From contig CAYSPZ010000001.1 in the NCBI GenBank assembly GCA_964433065.1, forward strand, positions 49,756 to 113,755: a DNA stretch of 64,000 nt, in the 5' to 3' direction. This DNA is from RGIG3009 sp964433065. Lineage in GTDB: Bacteria; Bacillota; Clostridia; Oscillospirales; Acutalibacteraceae. Shown piece by piece: positions 14,943-23,375 of the stretch; the first letter of the stretch is position 1, and each line of letters starts with the position of its first letter. The translations under genes were made by a program, and so were the position numbers. The notes under the pieces are model-generated. The model ran no database searches, was not told where the DNA came from, and saw nothing but the letters and a program-made list of their open reading frames with translations.

Positions 14943-16582
14943 ACTGCACCCGATGCAACCGTACCGCCGTTTGCATCGGGTGTGATGGTATACAACAGAT
15001 CGCCCAACACGTCGGTTACGCTGTCGACCGCCCGTTCTATGCCGCACACATCACAGGTGGTGTCGTAGTCGGTGGTGTATTCGTGTTCGGTCACGCGCAC
15101 GGTGCCGCATCGGTTACAATCCGTATCGCAATCGTGATCGTATACGTGACTGTCCGCTTCACGGACCGCACCGCAGAGGTTACAATACGCGTCACAATCG
15201 TAGTCGTACACGTGGTTGCACACGTAACGAACATGGCCGCACACGTTGCAATCCGCGTCTTTCGCGTTGTCGTATACGTGGTTGGTCGACACGTTTCGTA
15301 TCCACTCGCAATCGTTGCAGACCGCATCACAAATACCGCCGTAGGTGTGTTCGTCACAAGTGTCGTAATGCCAGTTTCGGTTGTTGACGAGAGTATCTGC
15401 AACGGTCATCGCCGCTCGGTCCGTTTCGGAACCGGCATACCACACGTCGGTCAACCGAGTACAACCCGAGAATGCGTTTTGGTTAATGTTCACGACGCTG
15501 TCGGGTAAAAAGATGGTTTTGAGCACCGTCGCCGCGTTGCTGAACGCACCCTGCGCGATTACTTTGGTATCGTCGGCAACGACACAGTGAGGCGAGATGG
15601 TCGAGTTCGCGCCGAGCAGATATTGACCTGCGTACAGAACACCGTCCGCCCAGTTGGCAAACGTCGTGTAGTACTGCGTATTGGTAAACGCGTTCGCACC
15701 GATCTGCGTGACACCGCTGCCGATGGTAATATCGTTCAATTTGGTGCAATCGGCAAAGGCATCCGCCGCAATGGTTCTCACACTGTCGGGAACGGTCACC
15801 GCCGTCACGTTGTCACAACCGTCAAACAAGCGGGAATTGATCGACGTACCGTCGGTAAGCACGACCTCAAGCGCGGCAGGCGCGGAATCGGCGCCCATAA
15901 ACAACGCGTCTGTCAAACTGCTTTCAATCGGTATCACGCTGATCGGCAACGACACTTTCGTCACGTTGGAACAACCATAGAACGCACCGCCGTAAACGCT
16001 GCCTTTGGGCAGTTTCAATTCGGTCAACGAGGTATCACTTATAAACGACCTCTCGTAAAAGGTTATGTTCGCATTTTCGCCGAAAACGACCTCTTTCAGG
16101 TTGTCACAATGCCCGAGCCCTTCGCGTTCGATGACCGTCGTACTGTTACCGAACACCACCTTCGTAAGGTTGGTGTTACAGTCAAACGCGCGAAAATTGA
16201 TGATTTTTAAACTATCCGGCAACACCACGCGGGTCACGTGTACCGATCCGTCAAAACAACCCGAAAAGGCATACTCTGCGATCTCGGTAACGGGACATCC
16301 GTCGATCTCGTTGGGGATGACCACGTCCGAAACCGACGCACCCGTAATGGATACGTACCCGCCGTTTTCGTCCGCCGTGATGGTGTACGATAATCCGTCG
16401 CTCGTACCCGAAACGCTGTCCACCGTTCTGGTGCCGCCGCAAATATTGCAAGTGGTGTCGTAGCCGTTCGTATAATCGTGCGCAGACGCACACGACGCGG
16501 CAGAGACCGATAATGCCGTGACAGGGGTGACCCCGATCAACAACGTCAAACATAACAGGATCGCCAATCCTTTTTTCGCCAT
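14933..16582 (-). CDS. Secreted BspA-type LRR protein, 5' part before a frameshift
   Basis: A 549-codon frame with a clear signal peptide (MAKKGLAILLCLTLLIGVTP then ALSVSA-A, cleavage ~residue 28). It then has LRR_5 repeats and six Cys-repeat units of the form 'HxYDxxxDxxCNxCGxxR' with CxxC pairs. It stops at TGA 14933-14935, in the middle of the linker before the next LRR block, while the -1 frame continues with homologous sequence. The intact product would be ~980 residues: signal peptide, LRR, Cys-repeats, LRR, Cys-repeats, cohesin, dockerin. It is a cell-surface or cellulosome-like protein. A real mutation, phase variation or an assembly error could each explain the break. Confidence 0.85.
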   Translation of the reverse strand: MAKKGLAILLCLTLLIGVTPVTALSVSAASCASAHDYTNGYDTTCNICGGTRTVDSVSGTSDGLSYTITADENGGYVSITGASVSDVVIPNEIDGCPVTEIAEYAFSGCFDGSVHVTRVVLPDSLKIINFRAFDCNTNLTKVVFGNSTTVIEREGLGHCDNLKEVVFGENANITFYERSFISDTSLTELKLPKGSVYGGAFYGCSNVTKVSLPISVIPIESSLTDALFMGADSAPAALEVVLTDGTSINSRLFDGCDNVTAVTVPDSVRTIAADAFADCTKLNDITIGSGVTQIGANAFTNTQYYTTFANWADGVLYAGQYLLGANSTISPHCVVADDTKVIAQGAFSNAATVLKTIFLPDSVVNINQNAFSGCTRLTDVWYAGSETDRAAMTVADTLVNNRNWHYDTCDEHTYGGICDAVCNDCEWIRNVSTNHVYDNAKDADCNVCGHVRYVCNHVYDYDCDAYCNLCGAVREADSHVYDHDCDTDCNRCGTVRVTEHEYTTDYDTTCDVCGIERAVDSVTDVLGDLLYTITPDANGGTVASGAVCL

Positions 16583-16619
16583 CTCAGAGCCCCCCTTTTT
16601 TCAACGTATGATCAGATTC

Positions 16620-16648
16620 AGTATACTCCCTTTTTTCAAAAAATGCAA
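16620..16648 (-). promoter_or_regulatory. Promoter of the LRR/cohesin/dockerin gene
   Basis: On the minus strand TTGCAT (16643-16648) and TATACT (16620-16625) are separated by 17 nt, about 40 nt upstream of the start codon. The presence of a good promoter argues that the gene was functional recently. Confidence 0.7.
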
Positions 16649-16703
16649 ATACTGACGGTATACAAAGAAAAACCGCTTCGGGCATAGCCCTATTGTGGTA
16701 GTG

Positions 16704-16873
16704 CCCGATAAAGCCTCCCTCGGGAGGGAGGTGACCGAGGCGGCATTCCGCCGACGAGGTCGGAGGGAGCCTGACGAGCCACTGTTGGTCGCACGATACG
16801 TGTTTATAATAACGCATTCTCCCCCAGTCAAACGCTTTGCGTTTGCCGACCCCCTCCCGGAGGGGGCCTTTTT
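16704..16873. repeat. GC-rich dispersed repeat of the CTCCC...GGGAGG family
   Basis: The 16583-17000 gap holds no gene beyond the promoter. It contains self-complementary blocks: CCTCCCTCGGGAGGGAGG near 16706, a second arm GGTCGGAGGGAGCC near 16758, and CCCCCTCCCGGAGGGGG (16850-16867) followed by T6. Related palindromes occur at 37278-37436, 52235-52340, 57550-57793, 58944-58966, 63735-63813 and 63974-64000. Confidence 0.65.
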
Positions 16874-16894
16874 CGCTGCGACGGTATATAAAAG

Positions 16895-16930
16895 AAAAAC
16901 TGCCCTTTCCGATCGGAAAGAGCAGTTTTT
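16895..16930. terminator. Terminator of the 7-gene dehydrogenase operon
   Basis: A long stem (AAAACTGC...GCAGTTTT, with CTTTCCGATCGGAAAG inside) is A-rich on one side and T-rich on the other. It lies 70 nt past the quinone oxidoreductase stop codon. Confidence 0.8.
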
Positions 16931-17000
16931 ATTTATTGCAAAACAACAAGGTTCCGGGGCACCCGCCCGCAATTTTCAATTGCGTCGGCGGGTCGGGTTC

Positions 17001-17984
17001 TTATCCAACGGTGAGTACCACTTTGCCGACGTTCTCGCCGCGATACAGAATGTCGTGGGCGGCTTCGGCTTCGGTGATGGGTAACACCTTGTAGATGGTG
17101 GGGCGCACTTCGCCCGTTGCCACCTTCGGCCACACCCGTTCGACCAGTTGCGCAAGGATCTGCGCTTTGGTTTCGGGGGTACGCGAACGCAAGGTACTGC
17201 CGATGATGCGCACGTTGCGCACGTAGATATTTTTGAGGTCGATCTCGGTCTTAGTACCCGCGAGGGCGGCGATCATGATCCACCGCGCGCCGTGTTTTAA
17301 GAAATGGATACATTTGCCCATCACTTTGCCGCCGAGGCAGTCGATGGCGACGTCGACGGGGTGACCGTTATCCAGTTCTTCTTTGAGAACCGCCGCAATA
17401 TCCTCTTCGGTGGTGACCACCACGCGGTCGGCATTTAAATGGGTGATACGGTCGGCGATCTCCCTCGTCAGCACGGTGGTGATGACGCGGATCCCGAACG
17501 CTTTCGCCATCGGGATGATGACGCTGGCAAGACCCGACGCACCCGCGTTCATCAAGAGGGTATCGCCTTCTTTGATATTGCCTTCGATGAACAGGTTTAA
17601 GTACGCGGTGGCGAACGCTTCGGGGATGGCGGCGGCTTCCACCATCGAGCAGTTTTCGGGGACGGGCATCAGCATATCGTACCGCACGTTGGCATATTCG
17701 GCATATCCGCCGCCGCCGAGCAGGGCACACACTTTATCGCCGACTTTCCAGTTGGAATTCGCTTTCGCGCCGTCGCCCACTTCGACGATCGTACCCGCGA
17801 TCTCCAGACCCATCCATTCGGGACAACCGGGCGGGGGCGGATAGTCTCCTTCGCGTTGCATCAGGTCGGCGCGGTTGAGCGCCGCCGCTTCGATCTTCAC
17901 AAGGCAATCGTCCGCACCGCAGACGGGATCTGGTACGTTGTCCCACCGCAGTGAGCGGTCGTCGTTCACTAAAATTGCTTTCAT
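17001..17984 (-). CDS. NAD(P)H quinone oxidoreductase-like (MDR, PIG3 group)
   Basis: A 327-residue medium-chain dehydrogenase without zinc-binding Cys clusters. AAALNRADLMQREGDYPPPPG (~34-53) is the family signature of PIG3-type quinone oxidoreductases, and MNAGASGLASVIIPMAK (~143-159) is the Rossmann loop. Such enzymes reduce alpha,beta-unsaturated carbonyls or quinones with NADPH. It is the last gene of the operon and overlaps the epimerase-like gene by 4 nt (ATGA), indicating translational coupling. The metabolic target in this pathway is unknown. Confidence 0.85.
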   Translation of the reverse strand: MKAILVNDDRSLRWDNVPDPVCGADDCLVKIEAAALNRADLMQREGDYPPPPGCPEWMGLEIAGTIVEVGDGAKANSNWKVGDKVCALLGGGGYAEYANVRYDMLMPVPENCSMVEAAAIPEAFATAYLNLFIEGNIKEGDTLLMNAGASGLASVIIPMAKAFGIRVITTVLTREIADRITHLNADRVVVTTEEDIAAVLKEELDNGHPVDVAIDCLGGKVMGKCIHFLKHGARWIMIAALAGTKTEIDLKNIYVRNVRIIGSTLRSRTPETKAQILAQLVERVWPKVATGEVRPTIYKVLPITEAEAAHDILYRGENVGKVVLTVG

Positions 17985-18925
17985 TTCATTTTCTCCTTTT
18001 CGTTCAACTCATATATGAGGCCCTCTTCGATCGAGGTGAAATCGTCCTCGCAAAGACCCGTTGCCTGTAAGATCTTGCGGTTGTCGATGTCGCGGTCGAA
18101 CAGGCGGTCGTAGATATAGGTCCACAGGGTCTCTCGGTCGGAATGTTTATAGCGAATATATTCGTCGGTGTCGATCCATTCGACCTTCAAATTCAGATGC
18201 TTTTGATACAGGTCGGCGACCTGTCCCCACGTGAGGTTTTGGGCGGAGGACACGGTATACGCTTGTCCGAACGTTTCGGGTTTGAACAGTAAATTCGCGA
18301 TGAGTTTACCCGAATTTCCCGCCCAGTCAAGACCCGCCGTGAGGTCTTTAGACCCGATCGGCAGGTACACCGTTTCGCCGCTTTTGGCTTTTTCAAGCAA
18401 CAGGTCACCCGACCAGGTCACCAGATCGAAACGGTATTTCGAAAATGAGATGACGGGACGTACCACCGTCCACGCTTGACCCTTACATTCCGCATTCAAA
18501 AAACGTTCTAATTTCGCTTTGGCGAGTGCGTACCATTCTGTTTTTAGAAATTCTTCGTCGGTACTGACGTCCAGCAGTTGCGGTGCGGTTTCGGTGACGG
18601 GGTGTTGTTCGTCGGCATACACGCGGTAGGAGGACAGCACGATGAGATGTTTCGTGTGTGCGATGAGCAGTTTGTGAAACGGCGGGTAGTCCTCTGCGTC
18701 GCGGTAGTGGATGAAATTGACGATACCGTCGTACGTCTTCCCGTCCAGCAACGCGGTGAGCACACCCATCGTCGCGTAGTCGCGGATAAAGGTGAGATTT
18801 TCGTTATCACTGTGTTTTTCTTCGGGACAGAGGATGTCCACGCGATGACCTTGCGTGAGCAATTCTTTTGCCACGTAAGTACCGAGCGTTCCGCCGCCGC
18901 CGATCAATAGGACGTGTTTTTGCAT
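17981..18925 (-). CDS. NAD-dependent epimerase/dehydratase-family protein
   Basis: A 314-residue extended SDR. The N-terminal cofactor loop is IGGGGTLGTYVAKEL (~8-22), and the YxxxK pair appears in WYALAKAKLERFL (~133-145). The length and the C-terminal substrate domain are as in nucleotide-sugar epimerases or related reductases. Closely packed between the Gfo/Idh and quinone oxidoreductase genes, it most likely acts on an intermediate of the same pathway rather than on a nucleotide sugar. Confidence 0.83.
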   Translation of the reverse strand: MQKHVLLIGGGGTLGTYVAKELLTQGHRVDILCPEEKHSDNENLTFIRDYATMGVLTALLDGKTYDGIVNFIHYRDAEDYPPFHKLLIAHTKHLIVLSSYRVYADEQHPVTETAPQLLDVSTDEEFLKTEWYALAKAKLERFLNAECKGQAWTVVRPVISFSKYRFDLVTWSGDLLLEKAKSGETVYLPIGSKDLTAGLDWAGNSGKLIANLLFKPETFGQAYTVSSAQNLTWGQVADLYQKHLNLKVEWIDTDEYIRYKHSDRETLWTYIYDRLFDRDIDNRKILQATGLCEDDFTSIEEGLIYELNEKEKMK

Positions 18926-19924
18926 TTAAAGTTCCTCCCCGCAGGCTTTTAACAGGGTTTGGTACACCTGCCACTCGTAGTCAAGGGTGTAGGGGTTTTG
19001 CCGTTCGCCGCGCACCATCGCGGCAAATGCCGCCATCATATCGTCGTAGCGGTCAAACGGTTGTGAACGGGAGGGGGTACCGCTTTCGCACCAGTCACCC
19101 GTCAGATACTTGACACGGTCGGTATACACTCCCGTGTCGCTGACGGCGTGTTCGAGCGGTTGCAGTTGGACGGTACCTTTGATACCGGTAACGACCAGTT
19201 GCCGCCGTTCAAACCCACCCCATTCGTACGCGTTGGTTTTGACCAGCGAGGTACCGTGTTCGTATTCGAAGACGGCAAACCCGAAATCGGTGGTGTTGAC
19301 GACGTCTTTTCCCGTACATTTGTTGTAGGGGATCACCGCTTTGGGCAGTCCTTGAATGAGCAATACAAGGTCGACCATATGGCAACCGAGGAAGAACATC
19401 ATCCCACCGGGGAAGTCCTGCAACCATTGGCGCACGGCAGGACCGTGCGGCGCGTTCATCTGCGCTTCCACGCAGAGGATGTCGCCGAGTTTGCCGTTTT
19501 TAATATCGTCTAAGAGTTCGCGGATATACGGGTTATAGCGGTACATATACCCGATATGGAACACGTTGCCTTTTTCCCTCGCGGTGTCAAGCAAACGTTT
19601 AAAGGCGACGGGGTCACACCCGCCGGGTTTTTCCATATGCACGTGTTTACCCGCTTCGACCGCCATCTGCGCGTATTTGGTGAGGTACACTTCGTCGGTC
19701 TCAATGGTGACCGCTTCGATGGTGGGGTCGTCTAACACCTCGTCGAGGGTGAGAATCGGGAGATCGTGGTTCATACGATCGGGGTCGATGCGCTCTCGTT
19801 CGTTTTCGGGGAACACGACACCGACCACTTCAAACAGATCGGATTGTTTGAGTAAACTGTCTAAAATGACGTTGGAATGACTGTAGGTGTTCGCGCCGAT
19901 CTGCGCGATCTTAATTTTACGCAT
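18926..19924 (-). CDS. Gfo/Idh/MocA-family oxidoreductase
   Basis: A 332-residue NAD(P)-dependent sugar or cyclitol dehydrogenase. The N-terminal Rossmann strand is KIAQIGANTYSH, and the signature HMEKPGG (~98) carries the catalytic Lys. The substrate domain keeps GCHMVDL with a conserved His. The start at 19924 is preceded by GGAGG with 7-nt spacing and overlaps the stop of the upstream gene as TAATG. In this operon it probably oxidises a hydroxyl on a ring sugar or inositol-like compound. Confidence 0.85.
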   Translation of the reverse strand: MRKIKIAQIGANTYSHSNVILDSLLKQSDLFEVVGVVFPENERERIDPDRMNHDLPILTLDEVLDDPTIEAVTIETDEVYLTKYAQMAVEAGKHVHMEKPGGCDPVAFKRLLDTAREKGNVFHIGYMYRYNPYIRELLDDIKNGKLGDILCVEAQMNAPHGPAVRQWLQDFPGGMMFFLGCHMVDLVLLIQGLPKAVIPYNKCTGKDVVNTTDFGFAVFEYEHGTSLVKTNAYEWGGFERRQLVVTGIKGTVQLQPLEHAVSDTGVYTDRVKYLTGDWCESGTPSRSQPFDRYDDMMAAFAAMVRGERQNPYTLDYEWQVYQTLLKACGEEL

Positions 19925-20937
19925 TACAGTTGCCTCCAATCAAATTCCACGATGGGAAAGGTGGGATCGGTCAGCAGGCGGTGATAGACTTGTTCGGCAT
20001 CGGACGGCGAGTGGGTTTCGTCCACCATACCCGCGAGATCCAGGCGGTGTGTCGCAACCAAACGGATCAGCGATTCGATGTCGTCTTTTTGCGTCCACCA
20101 TCCCGCAAACGATTCGGTTTTGGGACGGGCAAAGGTGTGTGCGCCGATAAGGGTGATACCGGGACCGTGGACTTTACGGTAGTAGTCGATGGTAAAGTCG
20201 CGGTTACGGGTACAACCGAGCAACGCAACACGACCGAACGGTGCCATACAATCCAATATCCCGTCCAGTCCCGCGCCGATACCCGTCACCTCAATGCCGA
20301 CGTTGGCACCGCCGTTGGTGACGACTTTGGCGGTTTCGGCGAAACCCTCCGCGTGCGGGTCGAGTGCGACGTCTGCGCCGCACCGCAACGCTTTTTCGCG
20401 TTTGAGGGGGTCGGGATCAACCGCGATGACGGGGGTCGCACCCGCCGCACGCAGCAGTGCGACGGCGGCAAGACCCAAAACACCCAGTCCCATCACGACG
20501 GCGCTCTCCCCCAGTTCCAGACGGCATTTGCGAATGGCGGCAAGAGGGAATGCGGCAACGTGAACCAGTGCCGCGTCTTCGAACGACACGTCGCCGAGTT
20601 TGAAGACGTTTTCTTCGGGGGCAACGACGTATTGGTTATGCGTACCCCACACGACCGCGACGCGGTCGCCGACTTTGACCGACGTGACGGCATTGCCGAC
20701 CTGTTCGACGATACCCGCCGAACTGTATCCGCCGCGGCGGGGAAATTTGGGTGCGTCTTCGTCTTTGATACCCACACCCACCGTTTTGCAACCGCTCAGG
20801 TTGGCGCGTTCGGTACCACTGCTGACGGCGGACACACAGAGTTTCACCAGTACCTGCCCGTCACCCAAAACGGGGACGGGTTCGGTCACCAATTTTACAA
20901 CGTTCGGTTCGGTGAAGACAATGTTTTGACTTTTCAT
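19924..20937 (-). CDS. Medium-chain alcohol dehydrogenase-like protein
   Basis: A 337-residue MDR protein (residues counted from the ATG at 20937, after AAAGGGTG). SAVSSGTERANL (~35) and the Rossmann loop MGLGVLGLAAVALLRAAG (~157-174) are clear. The classical GHE zinc ligand motif of alcohol dehydrogenases is not evident, as in the 'SSGTE' group often found beside Gfo/Idh proteins. These are annotated as zinc-binding dehydrogenases acting on sugars or cyclitols. Its start lies 12 nt from the stop of the neighbouring SDR gene. Confidence 0.83.
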   Translation of the reverse strand: MKSQNIVFTEPNVVKLVTEPVPVLGDGQVLVKLCVSAVSSGTERANLSGCKTVGVGIKDEDAPKFPRRGGYSSAGIVEQVGNAVTSVKVGDRVAVVWGTHNQYVVAPEENVFKLGDVSFEDAALVHVAAFPLAAIRKCRLELGESAVVMGLGVLGLAAVALLRAAGATPVIAVDPDPLKREKALRCGADVALDPHAEGFAETAKVVTNGGANVGIEVTGIGAGLDGILDCMAPFGRVALLGCTRNRDFTIDYYRKVHGPGITLIGAHTFARPKTESFAGWWTQKDDIESLIRLVATHRLDLAGMVDETHSPSDAEQVYHRLLTDPTFPIVEFDWRQL

Positions 20938-20948
20938 CATATCACCCT

Positions 20949-21683
20949 TTATAGTTTGCGACGGCAACCGTCGATCAGGATATTTTGTCCCGAAATATAG
21001 GCGGCAGAGTCACTTGACAGATAGCAAATGAGGTCAGCGTTTTCTTTGTCGCTTCCCGTTCTGCCGACGTAGCACATATCGGTTTCCTGCGTATAGGTGA
21101 TATCGCGTTCATCGGCGGGACTGACCGTGCCGGGCGATACCGCGTTAACGGTGATACCGTGGGATGCCAGTTCCTTGGCGAGTGCTTTGGTGAAAGAAAT
21201 GAGCGCGCCTTTGGTGGCGGAATACGGTGCCATCGTCGCGATACCGTTCACCCCCGCGACCGACGCGACGTTGACGATACGGCCGAATCCGTTTTTGATC
21301 ATATACGGGACGACCGCTTTGGTGACGGTCACCGTACCGAGCATATTGACGCGGAAAAAGGTGTCCCACACGTCGAGCGGGGTGTCGACGAAGAGCGAGG
21401 AATGCCGCCACAGTGCCGCGTTGTTGACCAGAATGTCGAAGCCGCCGAACCGTTTTGCCGATTCATTGACGGCGGCGGTGACCGCGTTTTGGTCGCAGAT
21501 GTCGCAGGTGTATGCCGCCACACGGTCGGTGATGGCGCGCAGTTCCTGCTCGGTCTGGGCTAAGGTTTCTTCGTTCACGTCCATTAAAACGACGTTGGCG
21601 CCTTGTTCGGCGAAGCGGATCGCCGCCGCTCTGCCGATGCCGACCGCCGCGCCCGTGATGAGAACCGTCCTGTTACTAAACAT
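20949..21683 (-). CDS. SDR-family oxidoreductase
   Basis: A 244-residue classical SDR, close to the usual 250. TGAAVGIGR (~10-18), NNAA (~88), the catalytic Ser in NVASVAG and YSATK (~149-153) are all present. The C-terminus ends with ISGQNILIDG as in FabG-like enzymes. It is the third gene of the operon and one of two SDRs here, suggesting two sequential or reciprocal redox steps on the same carbon skeleton. Confidence 0.86.
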   Translation of the reverse strand: MFSNRTVLITGAAVGIGRAAAIRFAEQGANVVLMDVNEETLAQTEQELRAITDRVAAYTCDICDQNAVTAAVNESAKRFGGFDILVNNAALWRHSSLFVDTPLDVWDTFFRVNMLGTVTVTKAVVPYMIKNGFGRIVNVASVAGVNGIATMAPYSATKGALISFTKALAKELASHGITVNAVSPGTVSPADERDITYTQETDMCYVGRTGSDKENADLICYLSSDSAAYISGQNILIDGCRRKL

Positions 21684-21694
21684 TCTATGTCACC

Positions 21695-22459
21695 TCAAAA
21701 ATCAATGAAATCCCGTACCGTTTTCATGGTACTGAGCAACGGTTGCACGGGGGCGGAGATGTGGTCGTGTTCCCACACGCACAAACTCATACAGCAACCG
21801 AGTTTGATACCGAGCCGACGGTGAAGGGAACATTCGCCGCCCGACAGGAATAAAAACGGTGCGCCCAGTTCGCGTTTTAACAGGTCGGTGATGCGCAGGT
21901 TTTCAATCTGCTGTTCCATCGTATCGGCGGCGGTGACGATCTTGATGACGTCCGCACCGCGCCGTTTTTGTTCGAGTGCCATTTCCAGTACCCGTTCGGC
22001 GGGGGTGAAACGGCACACGTGGGACGAGATAAGTACCTCTGCCCCTTTTGCGTGGAGTTCGTCGATGAGTTTCATCTGTTTTTCGATGGCGACGGGGTCG
22101 TCGGTGAGTTCGTCGGGATGCCCTTTGGCATACAGGTTACCGATGACGTCGCAAAGGGTCGCGCCGCAATCGGCGATGGTGAGCAGTTCGTTTGCGAGTT
22201 GTTCGTCGGAACGCTCGTTTTTGTTGTTGCCGCCGCGGTAGAAGGTCGCATAGACGGGTCTGCCTTTCGCTTCGGCAAACAGACGGCGGTAAACGTCGGG
22301 GTTTTTCTCCTCGTCGCGCAACCATTCCAGTTGCATACCGAACGCGTCGGTGCCTTGACAGATCGCGTTGCGCATCAGGCGGACGGTGTTATCCGCCGTT
22401 TCGGAGATCGCCATGGTGGTGAGCAGAGGACGCTCGTGACCCAAAAAGGACGGTTTCAT
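21695..22459 (-). CDS. Type I 3-dehydroquinate dehydratase-like protein
   Basis: A 254-residue (beta/alpha)8 protein that resembles AroD. The catalytic His is in VLISSHVCRFTP (~148), the Schiff-base Lys in DVIKIVTAADT (~176), and a GGECSLHRRLGIKLG segment replaces the family's SRLAGEVFG loop. Because both key residues are kept, a Schiff-base dehydration is plausible. Its place among SDRs and sugar dehydrogenases points to a catabolic dehydratase, possibly for quinate/shikimate-like or keto-sugar compounds, rather than to aromatic biosynthesis. Confidence 0.72.
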   Translation of the reverse strand: MKPSFLGHERPLLTTMAISETADNTVRLMRNAICQGTDAFGMQLEWLRDEEKNPDVYRRLFAEAKGRPVYATFYRGGNNKNERSDEQLANELLTIADCGATLCDVIGNLYAKGHPDELTDDPVAIEKQMKLIDELHAKGAEVLISSHVCRFTPAERVLEMALEQKRRGADVIKIVTAADTMEQQIENLRITDLLKRELGAPFLFLSGGECSLHRRLGIKLGCCMSLCVWEHDHISAPVQPLLSTMKTVRDFIDF

Positions 22460-22461
22460 TC

Positions 22462-23223
22462 TTACGCCCTCCCCATCGCTTCGCGGCCGCCGTCGATCAT
22501 CATATTGGTACCATTGATGAACTGACCTTTATCCGACGCCACGAACAGGCACAGGTCGATGATCTCCTGCGGTTCGGCGGCTCTGCCGAGCAGGGTGGGC
22601 ATCTGCGCCATCGCGGCACGGGTGAGCACGGGACCGGGTGAGATACACACACTACGTACCCCGAACGGTGCGCCGGCTTGGGCGAGCGATTTGGTAAGAC
22701 CGTACATAAGACCCACTTTCGCCACGCAATAGTCGGGACCGTACCCGCTGCCTTCCGCGCCGGTAATGGAACCGATATTGATGATCAGACCGCTCTTTTG
22801 TTCCATCATCGGTTTCATCACCGCGTGGGCAAAGTAGAACGGACCTTTCAGGTTAACGTCTAAACCCCAGTCGTACACTTCGATCGGCACGTCGGGGAAG
22901 GTGGGGTATTTTTCGATATCCACCTGCTTGATGCGAATGGACGAGCCGCCCGCGAAGTTCGCCATCACGTCGATTCTGCCGAACTGTTCGAGTGCCGCGT
23001 CGCGCGCCGCACAGACTTGTGCGTAGTCGCGCACGTCGCACAGTTGCGCGTAGGCTCTGCCTTGTCCTTTTTGGTTGATCTCGTTTACCTTTTCGGCTAA
23101 TACCGCTTCGTTAACGTCGCACATCAACACGTTACCGCCGAGTGCAGCAAAATTCTGCGCGAATAACAGCCCCATACCCGAGGCGGCACCCGTTGAGATG
23201 GCTACTTGTCCCGTAAAATCCAT
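22462..23223 (-). CDS. SDR-family oxidoreductase, first gene of the operon
   Basis: A 253-residue SDR. The cofactor motif STGAASGMG (~10-18) and the NFAGG replacement of NNAG are visible. The active-site region INIGSITG...YCVAK shows Ser, Tyr and Lys. It lies 2 nt from the dehydroquinase-like gene and behind a strong promoter, and the AraC regulator diverges from it. The function is probably an NAD(P)-dependent step on a cyclic or keto substrate; the closest named relatives cannot be fixed. Confidence 0.85.
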   Translation of the reverse strand: MDFTGQVAISTGAASGMGLLFAQNFAALGGNVLMCDVNEAVLAEKVNEINQKGQGRAYAQLCDVRDYAQVCAARDAALEQFGRIDVMANFAGGSSIRIKQVDIEKYPTFPDVPIEVYDWGLDVNLKGPFYFAHAVMKPMMEQKSGLIINIGSITGAEGSGYGPDYCVAKVGLMYGLTKSLAQAGAPFGVRSVCISPGPVLTRAAMAQMPTLLGRAAEPQEIIDLCLFVASDKGQFINGTNMMIDGGREAMGRA

Positions 23224-23246
23224 TTTGAATTCCCCCTTTTTTCTTG

Positions 23247-23275
23247 ATTGTACCGTCTGCCTGTCTGTTTTTCAA
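23247..23275 (-). promoter_or_regulatory. Promoter of the 7-gene dehydrogenase operon
   Basis: On the minus strand TTGAAA (23270-23275) and TACAAT (23247-23252) are separated by 17 nt, about 25 nt from the first start codon. Confidence 0.8.
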
Positions 23276-23328
23276 TAGGAAAAACGATAGCATTTTATCT
23301 TTTCTGATACTTTTTGTGCCGCTTTTGC

Positions 23329-23356
23329 TTGACATTGTTGATAAATTTGATATACT
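23329..23356 (+). promoter_or_regulatory. Promoter of the AraC-type regulator
   Basis: TTGACA (23329-23334) and TATACT (23351-23356) with a 16-nt spacer lie 20 nt upstream of the regulator start and are back-to-back with the operon promoter. Confidence 0.8.
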
Positions 23357-23375
23357 CAGCGTAAGAGGTGATAAA

